Positions 33,996 to 46,430 of a DNA stretch of 64,000 nucleotides are shown here, piece by piece; position 1 is the first letter of the stretch; each line of letters begins with the position of its first letter. Origin of the DNA: Buxus sempervirens (Eukaryota > Streptophyta > Magnoliopsida > Buxales > Buxaceae); the NCBI GenBank assembly GCA_947561395.2, contig OX387182.1:32233949-32297948 (forward strand), given 5' to 3'. The notes under the pieces are model-generated. The model was given only the letters and a program-made list of their open reading frames with translations. It was not told the origin of the DNA and made no database searches. Both the position numbers and the translations under genes were made by a program.

Positions 33996-34005
33996 AAGGG
34001 GGAGA
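33996..34005 (+). promoter_or_regulatory. Polypurine tract of the copia element
   Basis: AAGGGGGAGA immediately before the 3' LTR start TGTGAGTGTG at 34007. Confidence 0.93.
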
Positions 34006-34006
34006 T

Positions 34007-35169
34007 TGTGAGTGTGAAAACTCACACTCCTTTTATGGCAAATGTTTGACAAATTATGTCTTCTAATAAATCTTCAAGATGTGCAGATTAAATAATGAAA
34101 ATTCAGTGAATTTAGTAAAGAAGAAGAAGACGATGCTGCCACACAGCTACCACGCCGCTGGTAGCTCAAGGAAATGAAAGATTTTCTAAATAGAGCATTT
34201 CTTGTAAAGGCACTTGCGAAGATCAACGCCGCTGCCACTCCGCTGGCAGCGCATAAGTGAATCAGTGCTTTGAAAATAAGGCACGTGCACTAGCGTCGTA
34301 AGGCGACGCCGACACGCCGCTGGTAGCGCAGAGCGAGATTGAAGATTATATGATCAGCTGTGCACATGCCGCGTTCTCTCCCGCTAGCAGCTCGCTGGCA
34401 GCGCGCCCTTAACTGATTCAACCTGTTCTGAGCGGGACTTGAGTTCGCTTCCAGCCGTCTACCCCGATCGCACCACGACGCCACCAGCGCTCGACGCGAT
34501 CTGAGTTCTCTCCTTTAAATAGACATGCTGTAATTTTTAGAGATGATTTCGGATCTTGAGGTGTTCAAGATTCGATCTATTATTCTTTAGAGAGTCGGTG
34601 ATCGAGTGAGGGGGAGATCTGAGATAGATCGCCTGGAATTGAAGGTTGAGGATTCTTCTTCAATTCGGAACTTCACCTGATCGTGTGATCGCCTGGATTG
34701 GTGATCGGCTTTGTTGGATGCATAGGTGGATTCCTACTGCATTGGATCGTCTCAGTGGATTCTGAGGTGATTGTTGCGATCTGGATTGATCGTGTTCTGC
34801 AGCTTGTGGATTCAAGCTGCGTTGCAGTTCGTGGACTCGAACTGTGGATCACTGTTGAGTGATTGTTTGCGATCTGGATTGATCGTGGTTTGCAGCTTGT
34901 GGATTCAAGCTGTGTTGCAGTTCGTGGATTCGAGCTGTGGATTGCTGTTGAGTGAGTTCAATTGTAAAGGTTAAGTATGTGCTCCTTTGTAATTGTCTTT
35001 TCATTCAATAGTGGAAATTCGAAGGGTTAGTCGCCTCATATAGACTCGAGGTTTTTCCTGGATCTGGATTCAGGTTTCCTCGTATAATTCTCTGTGTGTA
35101 TGTTTCCGCATTGTTAAATTCTGAATTGTTGTAGATCGTGGACCTATAGAGTAGTCCTCTACTCTTTCA
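34007..35169 (+). mobile_element. 3' LTR of the copia element
   Basis: Matches the 5' LTR closely. Differences seen include a 21-base loss after 34545, an 11-base difference near 34232 and scattered substitutions. Ends CTACTCTTTCA followed by AATTT. Confidence 0.95.
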
Positions 35170-38100
35170 AATTTCAACAACCAACAATAACATTACATTA
35201 CTAAGCTTAAGCATGGATCCAAGACAAGCTAAACCAAAAACAGCAAACCATCGTAAAATCACAACTCTAACATCACAATAAAACAATACGTTCAACCTCA
35301 TGTATAACTCAACCAGTTCATCACCTGTCCCTCTGGACCACAACAGTACCTCATGTACTTTCAGTATTTCCTCAAACCTCATAACACATGCTCATTTGTA
35401 ATAAACTCATTTACTCACACCAAGAGAAACCTTTACAATACATTTCAGGACTTGCAATCAAGTAAAACCAGATTAAATAAATTCTCATTTAAGTACAGTA
35501 TATAAACAAAAGGAAACTAAATCAAGAACTCCTAGTGTTAGGTACAATAAGATCACCTACCGGTAGCCCTTAAAATTAACCTTGGATGCTCCTAAGAATT
35601 TCCAAAATTTCCACTTTATATTCTCAGAGTATTTGAACAGGTAACAGTAGTTCTAAAATTATAAACAAGTCAATAGCTAAGTGCTTGAACTCTCAAAGTA
35701 CTAAAATCTATCTTGATTGGTCAAATCTCATGTTTCGGCAAAGATTTGGGGCTTGCGCTAGCCTCTAGCGCTAGGCGCGAGGTCGGCGGTAAGTAAATAC
35801 TCAAACTACACGTCGCGCTTACTTAAATTGGACTAGGCGCGAGCTAGGCGCACGATAGGCACGGGATAGCGCGAGCTTGGCATTAAGAAAACACGCCAGG
35901 CGCGCAATGAGTGCGAGCTCGGCGGTAAGGAACTTCGGCCTCGCGCCGATTCAACCCAATTGGCGCTAGGAAGGCGCCAACCCAGCAAATGCTACCTTCG
36001 ATTTTCAGGTCTCTGTTATTTCCAGATCTACACAATTGACCGAACGTTTTCTGTCTGTAACCATTTCCGTAGCCTCCTACTATCCCCAGGAGATGTTTAA
36101 ACCACTTTTGAAATTATTCTAAACACCTTTTTATTTATCTCTAACATTTCAAAAAAAAACTCACCCTCGGACTATCTTCTTCCAGAAAACATATGCATCA
36201 ATATCAAACTCACGAATCAATCCAAAACCCAGTTTTAAAACGATGCTACTCACCTCTTGCATGCTTATATCCCAGCAACAGCACTATTCGCACCACGACC
36301 GATCACCAACAGTCGTTCGTCTGATCGAAATCGACACCCAGATCTTCCGTTCGCAAGAGTAAAACCCTTCTAAAAAACTTGATTCGAACACCCAGATTGG
36401 CAGGAGGAAGACTAACAGTTCTTCTTCTCTCCCAAAACCCCTAGATCAAATCGTTGTAGCCGCAATCGCCAATCGCCTTTTAGTACGAGTATACGAGTAT
36501 TCTAAAAACCTCAAACCTAATTTTACTTAAGTATTTATACCTTCCATAAGTAAATTGTAGCTCGACAAACTTTTGAAAACCTTTGATTTGGTGTGTGCTC
36601 ACCCACCGAAACTCCTACATATACACACAGCTCCTTAAATTTATTCGCCCACATAAATAATAAATAATTCTTAGAAAATATCGGGGTTTTACACTTAATT
36701 AGTCCTAAAGTATGCATATCGTAAGCAAAGGACTAACCACTAGCAGTTTGTGCGCACCTAAAATTGGATCCTAGATCGCACACGAGGCGCACGTTGGTTT
36801 GTTTCGTGTGTGCCTCGGGACTTTCGGAGTCGCCACTGCCTGAGAGGTGCAGGCAGACACGGTGTTTGCCCTATCCGGATCTAAGTCTGGTCTGCGGCTT
36901 TTCAGAGTTCTAGCTAAGTCCTCGGTTACGTCCGGGGAAGTCCGAAGACACCCCGGCCCGCCCCGTCGGTTTGACGGGTCCCTCGGGTCTCCCTGGTTTT
37001 TGAGTCAATTTCACCCTTCCTAGACCAGCATGCCACCTTTTTGGTCTAGCGGGGTCCTCTGGAGGTGTGGGCCCCTTTTTTATTTGATTTAACCTTCTTA
37101 TTTAGTGAAGTGGGTTTGATCCGAGTCCCGTTGAAAGACCCGTGGGTTGCCATGATTGGGCCTGGGGCCCAGTTGGGTTATTGGGTAACCCTTTTTCGGT
37201 TTATTTATTAAACTATTTACACATGCAATGGGCTTAGTGGGCTTGGAATTGGCCCATTAGCCAAGGGTCAAGGGGCCTGGGCCTGTTTATTGAAAACAGG
37301 CCTGGTATAGGCCGGTCAAAGGTGGGCCACTCATGTGGGCCCAAAGGGGGTCTTGGTGAGCCCATGGTCCACAAGTAGGCTCAAAACAGCCCAAAATATC
37401 TTAAGGGCCAATTTAGGCCGGTTCGGGTTGGATTTGGGTCCACCCGGGTCAAAAAAATGGTTTTTTAAGTTACTTTATCAAATGACCGTATTTAATTCAC
37501 GGTCTGGTCAGAACCGTAAATTTAATACGGTTCAGGCCAGACCGTAGATTAACTACGGTCACACCTTGACCGCTCTGAGTATACGGTTTTTGCTCAACTT
37601 TGCCGTTTTGCTCCGACTTCGATTGGGATCACTCCGGTAGATCTCCTGGGGGCCCCGGCGACTTCTGCCAAGGTTCTCGCACAATTCTTGTTATGCAAAT
37701 GCCTTTGTTTGCCTTCAAGTCTTCTTCTTTGTCTTCTGGTGTTTTGGAACTAAATCCCACTTTTCTTCACTTTGCTATGTCACCTTCTGATTGCTTAAAA
37801 GGAGAAAGGAAGGAGGGAATGGGATGGGGTTACATTAGATGATTTAAAGAGGACAAACCCCTCTTGCACTTTGTAAACGAAATCAAATAACAAAGATATG
37901 TTAGTTTGCAAGTTTTCTTGTTTTATTTTATGAATCCACTTTCTTCCCTTTCCGTATAGAGACATTCGTCTTCGTGGGGTCTCTCATGGCGTGTGTGCGC
38001 ACCTAAACCTGGCCTAGATCGCATACCGGGCGCACCTTCAGTGCGTGCCTCGGGACATTCGGAGTCGCCACTGCCTGAGAGGTGCAGGCAGACACGGTTT

Positions 38101-39632
38101 TGCCCTAATCGGGTCTAAGTCTGGTCTGCAGTTTTTTCAGAGTTCTAGCTAAGTCCTCGGTTATGGTCCAGGGAAGTCCTAAAGACACCCCGGTCCGCCC
38201 CGTCGGTCTAACGGGTCCCTCGGATCTCCCTGGTTTATGAGTCAATTTCACCATTTTCCTAGACCGGCATGCTGCCTTGTTAGGTCTGGCGGGGCCCTCT
38301 GAAGGTGTGGGTCCCTTTTAGTTTGATTTTGTCTTTTTATTTAATGGAGTGGGTCGTACCCGGGTCCCGTTGGAAGACCCGCGAGTTGCCATGGTTGGGC
38401 TTGGGGCCCAGTTGGGTTATTGGGTAACCCATTTGGTTATTTTTTAAAACTATTTACATATGCAATGGGCTTAGTGGGCTTGGATTTGACCCATTAGCCA
38501 AGGGTCAAGGGGCCTGGGCCTGTTTATTGAAAACAGGCCTGGTTTGGGCCAGTCTAAGGTGGACCACTCATGTGGGCCAAAAGGGGTCTTGGTGGGCCCA
38601 CGGTCCAAAGATGGGCTTAAGATAGCCCAAATTACTTAAGGGATTGGTTCAGGCCGGTTCAGGTCGAATCAGGTTCAACCGGGCCAAATACATTAGTTTT
38701 TTAAGTTATATTCACATTGGCCCGTATTTGTTATACGGGCTTGCTTTGTCCGTGAATGAAATCCGGTTTGGCTTGCCCGTGAAGTAAATACGGGCATGCC
38801 CAAACCGCTCTGAGTTTACAGGCGCCACCAGTTTTGCATTTTTGGTGCCGGCTTTTCTTGGGATCTGTTCCGTGGCCTTCTTAGGTGCTCCAGAGACCTC
38901 TGTTGAGCTTCTGAGTTTCTTTCAAGATGCTACATTGGCTTCATTTGGTCTAAAAGGCCATTTTTCTCCTTCCTTTTCATGTTCTTTAGGTCTTCAACAT
39001 CTTGCAATGACACAAAGTCCCCTCCTTCTCTTGTTCCCATCCTTTTCCAGCATGCTATATGATGCTTAGCAGGACATAAGTAGGGGAATTGGGTAGGGAT
39101 ACATTGGTTTTGTTCAAAGAGAGCAAATCCCTTTCAAAATCACATATCATTTAATCACTTTATTAGCACATCTCTTGCTTTTAATGGACTTAGTCTCTTT
39201 CTTTTCTTTGTAGGGATGCATGAGACATCCCTTAACCATGCAAAACTTCAATGAACAGGTTATTACAATGTAAACAAAACTAAGAGATGAGAGAAGGATT
39301 TGTATTAGCATAAAATGAAATAACTAAAAGAACTTTTTACCATACAAATACCTTCTTGATTTGTTGTGGTTCTCCAGATAATTTGGCAGCGCTTCCGCGT
39401 CTCTTTGGATTTTCTAGATTGATTTTGGAAGAGGTTTGGTAGAAGGTTGGGTTTAAAAGGAGGTATGTGGAGGTTTAAGTATGGTTTTGGGATGGTAAGG
39501 GTATTTTGGGCATTAAATGGGTGAAGGTATTGGGGTGGTGGCAATTGGGCAGAGGTTGGCCGTGGAAAACATGAGAGGAGAAGAGGGAGGAGGCCTGAAG
39601 GCTCAGCTTGTTGAAATGATGGGGGGGCCTCT

Positions 39633-39642
39633 CTATTTATAG
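39633..39642 (-). promoter_or_regulatory. TATA box of nested Tat LTR
   Basis: Minus-strand CTATAAATAG, with the palindromic CCCGTATTTGAAGTACGGGC cassette directly upstream. The homologous box of the surrounding LTR is at 40983-40992. Confidence 0.7.
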
Positions 39643-39654
39643 GCAAAAAGGGGC

Positions 39655-39925
39655 GTGCCCGTATTTGAAGTACGGGCGTGCCTTGCCCATACTTCAAGTA
39701 CGAGCGTGCCTTGCCCGTACTTCGAGTACGGGCGTGCTTTGCCCGTAATTCAAATACGGGCGAAAAACGCACATTTCCAAATCTCGCGAATAGGCCGTAC
39801 GGGACGCGTGTCCCGCCGTACAGCGACGCGTGTCTTCTTCCAGAAACTTGCCCATATTTGAAATACGGGCATGCCCTGCCCGTAATTGAAATACGGGCAT
39901 GCCCTGCCCGTAATTGAAATACGGT
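39655..39925. repeat. CCCGTA palindrome cassette
   Basis: At least ten half-sites of the form GCCCGTA...TACGGGC, arranged as short inverted repeats, with an unrelated GC-rich palindromic stretch (GACGCGTGTC words, 39797-39835) in the middle. The same arrangement is at 41005-41225 in the surrounding LTR. Confidence 0.9.
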
Positions 39926-41779
39926 TCAGCACGTTTTTTAAATGTTTGGATTTCAAACCTTTATTCATTTTGGTTTTTTTACAAGATTTAATTCGATTTT
40001 TTCGATTATTTTATTAAAAAGCGAGATTCTCTTTATTAAAATATTATTAAACACATTTATTTTATTTATTGTATTGGTTTATTCCATTTTTTGCTGCCTT
40101 TTTGCCACATGGGCAGTTTTTCTGAAACTTCAACTGCTCATAACTTCTTCATCCGGTGTCCGATTTCAACAAACTTAGTGTCATTGGAACCGGCTCGGAA
40201 CCACCTATCCATTGGGATCAAGTTTGGCAGTTGAATTGGGGTCGAGCAAAAAGTCAACTTTTTGCCCCCCCCCAAAGTTTGACCAACTCATAATTTTCAC
40301 ATCTGGACTCCAATTCAAGCAAATTCAGTTGCATTGGAACCGTGTCAAAATGCTCTTTTCAATGAGATGAAGTTTGATGGCCAAATTTACTTGAATCAAA
40401 AAGTCAATTTTTTTGACCCCCTCAGGGTTTGACTTTTCATTTTTCTTTATTTCGGGGGTGCAAAAATCAGGTGTCTACAGCGTGCCAAACACAGCAAACA
40501 GGTTAGAGATAATATAAAAGACTGAATAATAAGTAAAGAAATGAAGAGACTTGAAGGGATGTTAAAATCAGTTTATTTAAAATGATTAGAATACTTACAG
40601 TATCACTACCTGTTAGTTTTTGTGTGTTATGGACCTCCGAGAATTCTGGCAGCGCTTCCGCACTCCCGTTGGTTTCCTGAATTGGTTTTAAAGAGAGGGT
40701 TCCCTTGCTTTGCTTTGGGTTGAGAGAGATAAAAGGTGGGGGGACAATGGGTAGATTTTGGCAGCACTTCCGCGCCCTTGTTGATTCTCTGAAAAGGGGT
40801 TCACTTGGTTTTTATGCTCAAAGGGTGAAGAGGAAAGGTTTAGGCAGGTTTGGGCAGCACAAGGGCATTTTGGTCATTAGGATGGATGCTGGCAGAATAG
40901 AGGCAGGGGTTGGCCGTGGCTAGCACAAGAGGGAGAAGGGAGAGGCCAAGAGGAAGGCTTGTTCGAATGGGGGGCTGGCCTCTCTATTTATAGGCAAAAA
41001 TGTCGTGCCCGTATTTGAAGTACGGGCATGCCTTGCCCGTACTTCAAGTATGGGCGTGCCTTGCCCGTAATTCAAATACGGGCGAAAAACGCACATTTTC
41101 AAATCTCGCAAAATCGGCCGTACGGGACGCGTGTCCCGCCGTACAGCGACGCGTGTCTTCTTCCAGAAGCTTGCCCGTATTTCAAATATGGGCATGCCCT
41201 GCCCGTATTTGAAATACGGGCGAGCACGTTTTTAAAATTTTTGGATTTCAAACCACTATTCAATTTGATTTTTGGTAAGATTTTCATTAGATTTTTCCGA
41301 TTATTTTATTAAAAAGCGAGATTCCCTTTATTAAAATATTAATAAACACATTTATTTTATTGGTTTATTCTATTTTTTGCTGCTTTTTTGCCACATGGGC
41401 AGTTTTTCTGAAACTTCAACTGCTCATAACTTCTTCGTCCGGTGTCCGATTTTAGCAAACTTAGTGTCGTTGGAACCGGCTCGGAACCACCTATCCATTG
41501 GGATCAAGTTTGGCAGCTGAATTGAGGTCGAACAAAAAGTCAATTTTTCGCTCCCCAAAAGTTTGACCAACTCATAACTTTCTCATCCGGACTCCGATTC
41601 CAGCAAACCTAGTTGCGTTGGAACCGTGTCAAAATGCTCTTTTTAATGAGATGAAGTTTGAGGGTCCAATTTACTTGAATCAAAAGTCAATTTTTAGGCC
41701 CCCTCAGGGTTTGACTTTTTAATTGAAATTTTCATTTTCTTCATTTTTTGGGGTGCAAAAATCAGGTGCTAACACAGTT

Positions 41780-43173
41780 TTAACATGCTTCACAGAATAA
41801 AGCAGAAAACTAAAACAGTGCGGAATTTAACTCAGGCACACATGGTCTATCCTAAGGTTGGCACCAATGAAGGCGCGACTCCTAGACATACTTGTGTAGA
41901 GGAGCACATTCAAGTCCTAATCAGTCTTCTGTCTTTCATCTGCTTTCGGTGTCGAACCACAGCAAAAATTACAACTTGCCATCGAAGGCGAAGGTTTACA
42001 ATATTTACAAGAACTGCAAAGAATTCATCCTTAAGGCTGTTGGGAGCCAAAAGGAAGGATACAAGTTGCTTCTAAAGCGGGTAGGCTAAAAATTCCTAGA
42101 TCTAGGGTTTAGTGCCCTTATTTCGATCTGGCATGCTTTCATCTGTTTGTCTGATCTGGCCGGCTTTCATTTGCTCTAAAAGACCAATCGGGACTTCAAG
42201 TGCTCCCATCGGACTTTAATGGGTCAAGACCCATAGCTTACAGGACTCAATGCATGGATCTGGGGTGGTTCCCCTGATCAAAGTTAGGTTAGCTTCCTAA
42301 ATTAGGGCTAAGGTAGCCCAGAATCTAGGGTTTACTCAATTTGATGCAAAAAGCGGGGGTTGCTGCCCCTAATGGACTCTGGATTTTATTCCGATTTTAC
42401 TCCTCTTGTATTCATCATTCACAACATAATCACCCTCACATGCACAACGCGTGGTTTATTCAGAAACGTTAGGTGGGGAAGGATACTCAGCCTGAGACAT
42501 AAGCCTACAAGGATCTAGACCAGTACTGGATCCTCGCGTGCCACGGCAAAAAACTTGTGGTGCTAATGGACTCCAGAAAACTGGGGGGATGGGTTTACCC
42601 TGCTTTCCCCGGCAAGCCACGGGAACATAGGTGCTAATACCATCCCAAAGATCAGTTCATAGGAATCAGAAGGGTAGGCTGCTAGAGAGGTCTAAGTCTT
42701 GGTAAAGAAGATACAATATCCGTATTTCACTCATTCATTCGGGGTCGGATCATCCACGCAACCTCCCTTGTGCGTGTCACCCCACACATTTCATCGCATA
42801 AAAACGGGAAATTAAATTCATCAACGGTGTGGTAGCGTGCCCGTGTGTGCAATTGGGCTGCGTGCCGTGTCTAATCGGGTGAGTTTTGTCTGAATTTTGT
42901 TGATAAAGGGTTTCTTACCATCTTGTACAGTAAAGTGCAGAATTGGCATGCATTACGATGTTCCAGGAGAATCACCAGGTAAGTAAAGGGTCACAGGGGA
43001 CCACTTAAATTCCACCTGCCTTGGGCAATTACCGCGTCCCTTTGGCAGGACCCCCAAAACACGTATTTACGTGTATTCTGCGTCTTACTCAAAAAGATAG
43101 CAAGAGTCCTAAATATCAACTAAATCCCTCTTACGCTGACTCAATCTAACCAGGGTCCTACTGGATTGAGAAA
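41780..43173 (-). other. 5' untranslated leader of host Tat element
   Basis: About 1.4 kb between the primer site and ORF1, continuing at 36699-36743 past the solo LTR. No convincing frame on either strand. Nothing else recognisable. Confidence 0.6.
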
Positions 43174-43191
43174 TCCCCAGCAGAGTCGCCA
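43174..43191 (-). promoter_or_regulatory. Primer-binding site of host Tat element
   Basis: Minus-strand TGGCGACTCTGCTGGGGA begins five bases inside the 5' LTR end. The plus strand reads like a tRNA 3' end closing in GTCGCCA. An arginine-tRNA primer is reported for Ogre elements; identity of the tRNA here is inference. Confidence 0.8.
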
Positions 43192-43196
43192 GGCTA

Positions 43197-46100
43197 TGCG
43201 CGCATCGGAAACGCCGCACGGGAAAGTTCAGAGTCGCCACAGCCTGATGGGGTGCAGGCGGACACCTGGGTGCCTAGTCTTGTCTATTATGGCTTGGTCT
43301 GCGGCTTGAGATTCTAAGTAGGGTCTCGGTTGTCGTATGGGGAAGTCCGTAGACACCCAAGTCCACCCCGTCGGATGACGAGTCTCATGGGTTCCCTGGT
43401 TTGAGTTAACTCACCTTGGTTCTCACCAATTCCTTATCCAGCATGCCATTAGGTTCAGTCTGGCGGGACCGCCTGAGTGGTGTGGGTCCCTTTACTTGCT
43501 TTTATCTTCTCTTAAGTAAGTGCTCTGAGTTGGATTGGGTGGGCCCCGTTGGAGGGCCCACGGTGTCCTTGGTGGGCTTGGTTAAGCCCGCATGCCGCTG
43601 GTGGGCCTCAGTCTAACCTGAGAGGCCCTTTGGGCTTTGGTGAGTTCAATTGATTTTACTTTTAGGGTTCAAGTTGAATTTAAAGTGATTTGAATGCAGG
43701 GGTGGGCCAGAATTTGTTTATGGGCCCATTGGGTGGGCCCACAATGGCTGCCAATGATTTATTTGACTTTATCTCATTTTTAATCCTCAAAGTGGGCTAG
43801 ACCATGGGCTTGGGGCCCATTAGTCCAGGCTTGGACCAGGTGGTCCATAGTTCAGTGGGTCAGGGTATTGGACCCTGCCCTGTGGGGTTGATGAGCTTGG
43901 TGGGCCCGATAGGCCTGTGCTCGCGGTCACGGCCAAACCATTCCTACCTTAGCCAGCATGCTTTCTTTTTGGGCTTTGGTGGGCTTCATAGGGTTCAGCC
44001 CATTCGATTTATTTTGATTATCTTGTTTACTTTTAGATATGATCTTGGACTGGGTGGGTCCCGTTGGAAGGCCCACAAAGAGATTCAAGTTGGGCTCGCA
44101 AGCCCGTGTGCCACTTTGGGTTTCCGGTTGACCCGGAAACCCTACTGGTTCAATCGGTTCAGCTCACATGGCATAGCAAATGACAAACATGCAAGAAAAT
44201 TGATATTTGGAAAACACTGAAGGTAACCGAAATTTTCTCTTGGTTAAACAGGTATGCCATCATAACCGAAATTTAATTTCGGTTAACCCACAAAAAACCC
44301 TTTGCCGAACTGAGTTTGTGGGCAACTTGCCGGAACTCAATTGGTCACTTTTTGGACAAAGAACTGAACCATAAGACTTGTGAATATGTATGGTGTCTCT
44401 GTGGGCCCACAGTGGTTCGAATGGAGCTATTAGGCTCACCTTTTGGGGGTTTTTCAAAAACCAAACAGTGAGGGAATGGATGGGGGTTCCCCTCCCTGCT
44501 TCCAATCCACATAAAGACCAACCAGGGATCTAGGTATCCCTGGTTTGGTTTCTTTTTTCGAACCAAAATAACATGCTTGCATATGGACAAAAACCAATGA
44601 AAATGACTAGCCTAGCCATGTACAAGTCAAAGCAAAAAAAAAGGACAAAGTGGTACATAACTAAGCCCTACTATGCTTCGGAAAAAACTCTTTGCACTCA
44701 CAACCTAATGAAAATAGTTTCCTCAACATGCCTTTAGCAAATAGAGACACAAGCACACATGGCACACATGGCTTAAATCTCGTGGAAGCAGTTGCAAAAT
44801 GAGGTGGTTAGCAGCCCTAACATCATGGCACACATGGCTTAAATCCTAATGACTAACAAGTAGATTTTATGCATTCATATGATAGCGACTAAGCATATAT
44901 CTCATGTATTTCAGCATATCAATATTACCTTCAAAACCTAACAAAATAGCACTTAAAGAAAGGAAGGGGAGGGGGGCTTATGCCAGGGTTATATTCAGAT
45001 TCAAGTGAGAGGAACATGCTCCTCATAGTGACATGGAACCAGCGACAACCATGACCTTAAAACAGTGATCTAATGGGGGTGGTATGACCACTTTAAACCA
45101 ACCAAAATGCTCTCCCTAGACCCTTTTATACGATCTATAACCTCTCCTCTTACCATAGGAGGGTGAGGATCCATCGAATGGCGTGAGAAGGTGATAAAAA
45201 TGACAAAACAACATGCACATGATGACCCAAACATGGTATCACAACATACTTAGAAACCGACATGCTTCAAACCACTTCATATTTATATATGTTGAATGAA
45301 AATTAGTGGGGAACCATACCTTAAGGTTGGAATCTTCTTTGGATGATGGTAGAGTCCACTTGAAACCTCCACAGCACTGAGGTACCTCCTCCAAGCTCCA
45401 GCAAATCCTCCAAGGTCCTCTCCAAGTGGTAGAAAATGAAGAAGAATGGTGGAGCAGGGGTTTGTGTGGAGTTGGGCTAGGGTTTGGGGGTTTTAGAAGG
45501 GTGGAGAAGGTAGGGAGGAGAGGGACGAGCAGGGTAGGGAGTGGGAGAAATTTGGAGGACAACCAACCCCCAGCCAAATGGCTGGAGTCCCTATTTATAG
45601 CCAGAAAAAGGATAACCGAAATTAATTTTCGGTTACACAAATTTTCCAGTATAACCAAAAATTAATTTCGGTTATACAGGATTTGGTTGGAACCAAAATA
45701 ACATTTTGGTTACTTTTGCACTCGATTGGCAGTTAATTTTTGTCAGGTACGGATTCAGACAATCTGTCGAGCGATATTCGATTTCACTTTATGAACCGAA
45801 AATATATTTCGGTTATACACAATTTGTGTGTAACCGAAATTTATTTTCGGTCATTCTGTCAATATTTTTGATATTTGCGGATTACCCCCTAGAGTTGACC
45901 GATTTGACCTAATTTGACACTGAGATATTCGCAGATAGCCCCCTGCGCAATTTTGGTTTAATCCCTGAGATATTTGTCAGATTTTGGATATTTATGGATT
46001 GCCCCTCAAGAAATTTTCCTGTGTTTCTTGCTACGTGTGCAGTTTCCGACATTGCTGCCCGGAACCTTCAATTGCTCATATCTTCCTCATCCGGACTCCG

Positions 46101-46425
46101 ATTTGGGCAAACTCAATTGTGTTAGAACCGTATCGGATCCCTCTATCTAATGACATAGGGCTAAGCACCTGGCTCGGGGTTTAGCAGAAAGTCAACTTTC
46201 GGCTCCCCCTCAAGCTTGATCGGCCTGCAGAACCTTCATCCGGACTCCAATTCCTGCAAACTTAGTTGCATTGGAACCGTGTCGAGACTCTCTATCCATT
46301 GAGATAAATCCAGGTGGCCAGTTATCACTTGATCAAAAAGTCAACTTTTTCCCCTCAGGGTTTGACTTTTCAGCTAGGGTTTGTATTTTCGGCTCCTCCG
46401 GGAGCGCAAAAATGAAGTGCTTACA
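43197..46425 (-). mobile_element. 5' LTR of host Tat element
   Basis: 3229 bp, ending at 43197 on the minus strand next to the primer site and starting at 46425 with TGTAAGCACTTC. The part 44460-46425 repeats 1-2025. AACCGAAA word cassettes lie at 44221-44290 (distal) and 45614-45850 (upstream of the minus-strand TATA box at 45591-45600). Short frames inside are not genes. Confidence 0.92.
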
Positions 46426-46430
46426 ATGGT

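Larger units (their letters stand above)
24894..35169 (+). mobile_element. Complete Sirevirus-like Ty1/copia element with env-like gene
   Basis: Flanked by AATTT (24889-24893 and 35170-35174). It has LTRs of 1175 and 1163 bp that differ by eye at about eight substitutions and two indels, an initiator-methionine primer site, intact gag, pol in a separate overlapping frame, a 2.9-kb region with an env-like gene, and a polypurine tract. Order protease-integrase-RT-RNase H is that of Ty1/copia; the third gene after pol fits Sireviruses (SIRE/Maximus lineage). One TAG and one T-run frameshift in pol and one T-run frameshift in the env-like gene are the only clear lesions, so it is a young insertion. 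Confidence 0.95.
24132..36693 (-). mobile_element. Solo LTR of a Tekay-type element, split by a copia element
   Basis: On the minus strand it starts TGTAAAACCCCGATATT (36693) and ends GGGGCGTTACA (24132). It is flanked by CTTAA (24127-24131 and 36694-36698). Without the copia insertion it is about 2.3 kb, like the 3' LTR at 13187. It holds minisatellite-like units (24735-24845, reversed AACCCTGAGTAGGCC), a TATA-like box near 36530 on the minus strand, and a block of GGCGC words (35750-35960). Parts without coding content are 24132-24893 and 35175-36693. Confidence 0.93.
37994..40479 (-). mobile_element. Nested solo Tat LTR
   Basis: Ends TGTGCGCACC (37994) and GGTGTCTACA (40479), flanked by GCGTG (37989-37993 and 40480-40484). 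It is a close relative of the LTR it sits in, inserted in the same orientation. Words of the CCCGTA type occur at 38715-38805 and 39655-39925; the minus-strand TATA box is at 39633-39642. No gene. Confidence 0.95.
36749..41774 (-). mobile_element. Solo Tat LTR, split by a second solo Tat LTR
   Basis: Plus-strand ends are TGTGCGCACC (36749) and GGTGCTAACA (41774), flanked by CAGTT (36744-36748 and 41775-41779). By the orientation of the host LTR it reads on the minus strand. Without the insertion it is about 2.5 kb. It carries ACCGTA-type words at 37487-37590 (distal) and CCCGTA-type words at 41005-41225, the latter just upstream of a minus-strand TATA box (40983-40992). No gene. Confidence 0.93.
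1..46425 (-). mobile_element. Host Tat/Ogre-type Ty3/gypsy element, interrupted by four insertions
   Basis: Reading on the minus strand the order is 5' LTR (46425 to 43197), primer site, leader, ORF1, tandem repeats, gag, protease, RT, RNase H, second RNase H, integrase, polypurine tract and 3' LTR (2025 to beyond position 1). This order, with an extra ORF before gag and a second RNase H, is that of the Tat/Ogre lineage. When the inserted elements and one copy of each duplication are removed, the leader, ORF1 and pol segments join up, and where the homologous plus-strand copy at 49184-52430 exists it shows the empty sites. Possible target duplication ATGGT follows the 5' LTR at 46426-46430; its partner lies outside the window. 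All coding parts are broken, so the element is not autonomous. Confidence 0.9.

Noticed and set aside
39655..41225. Regular palindromic repeats resembling a CRISPR array
   Set aside because: Spacing is irregular, there are no unique equal-length spacers and the blocks sit within plant LTRs next to TATA boxes.
43174..43191. tRNA 3'-end-like sequence, possible tRNA gene
   Set aside because: No cloverleaf or A/B boxes upstream; it is the complement of a primer-binding site next to an LTR.
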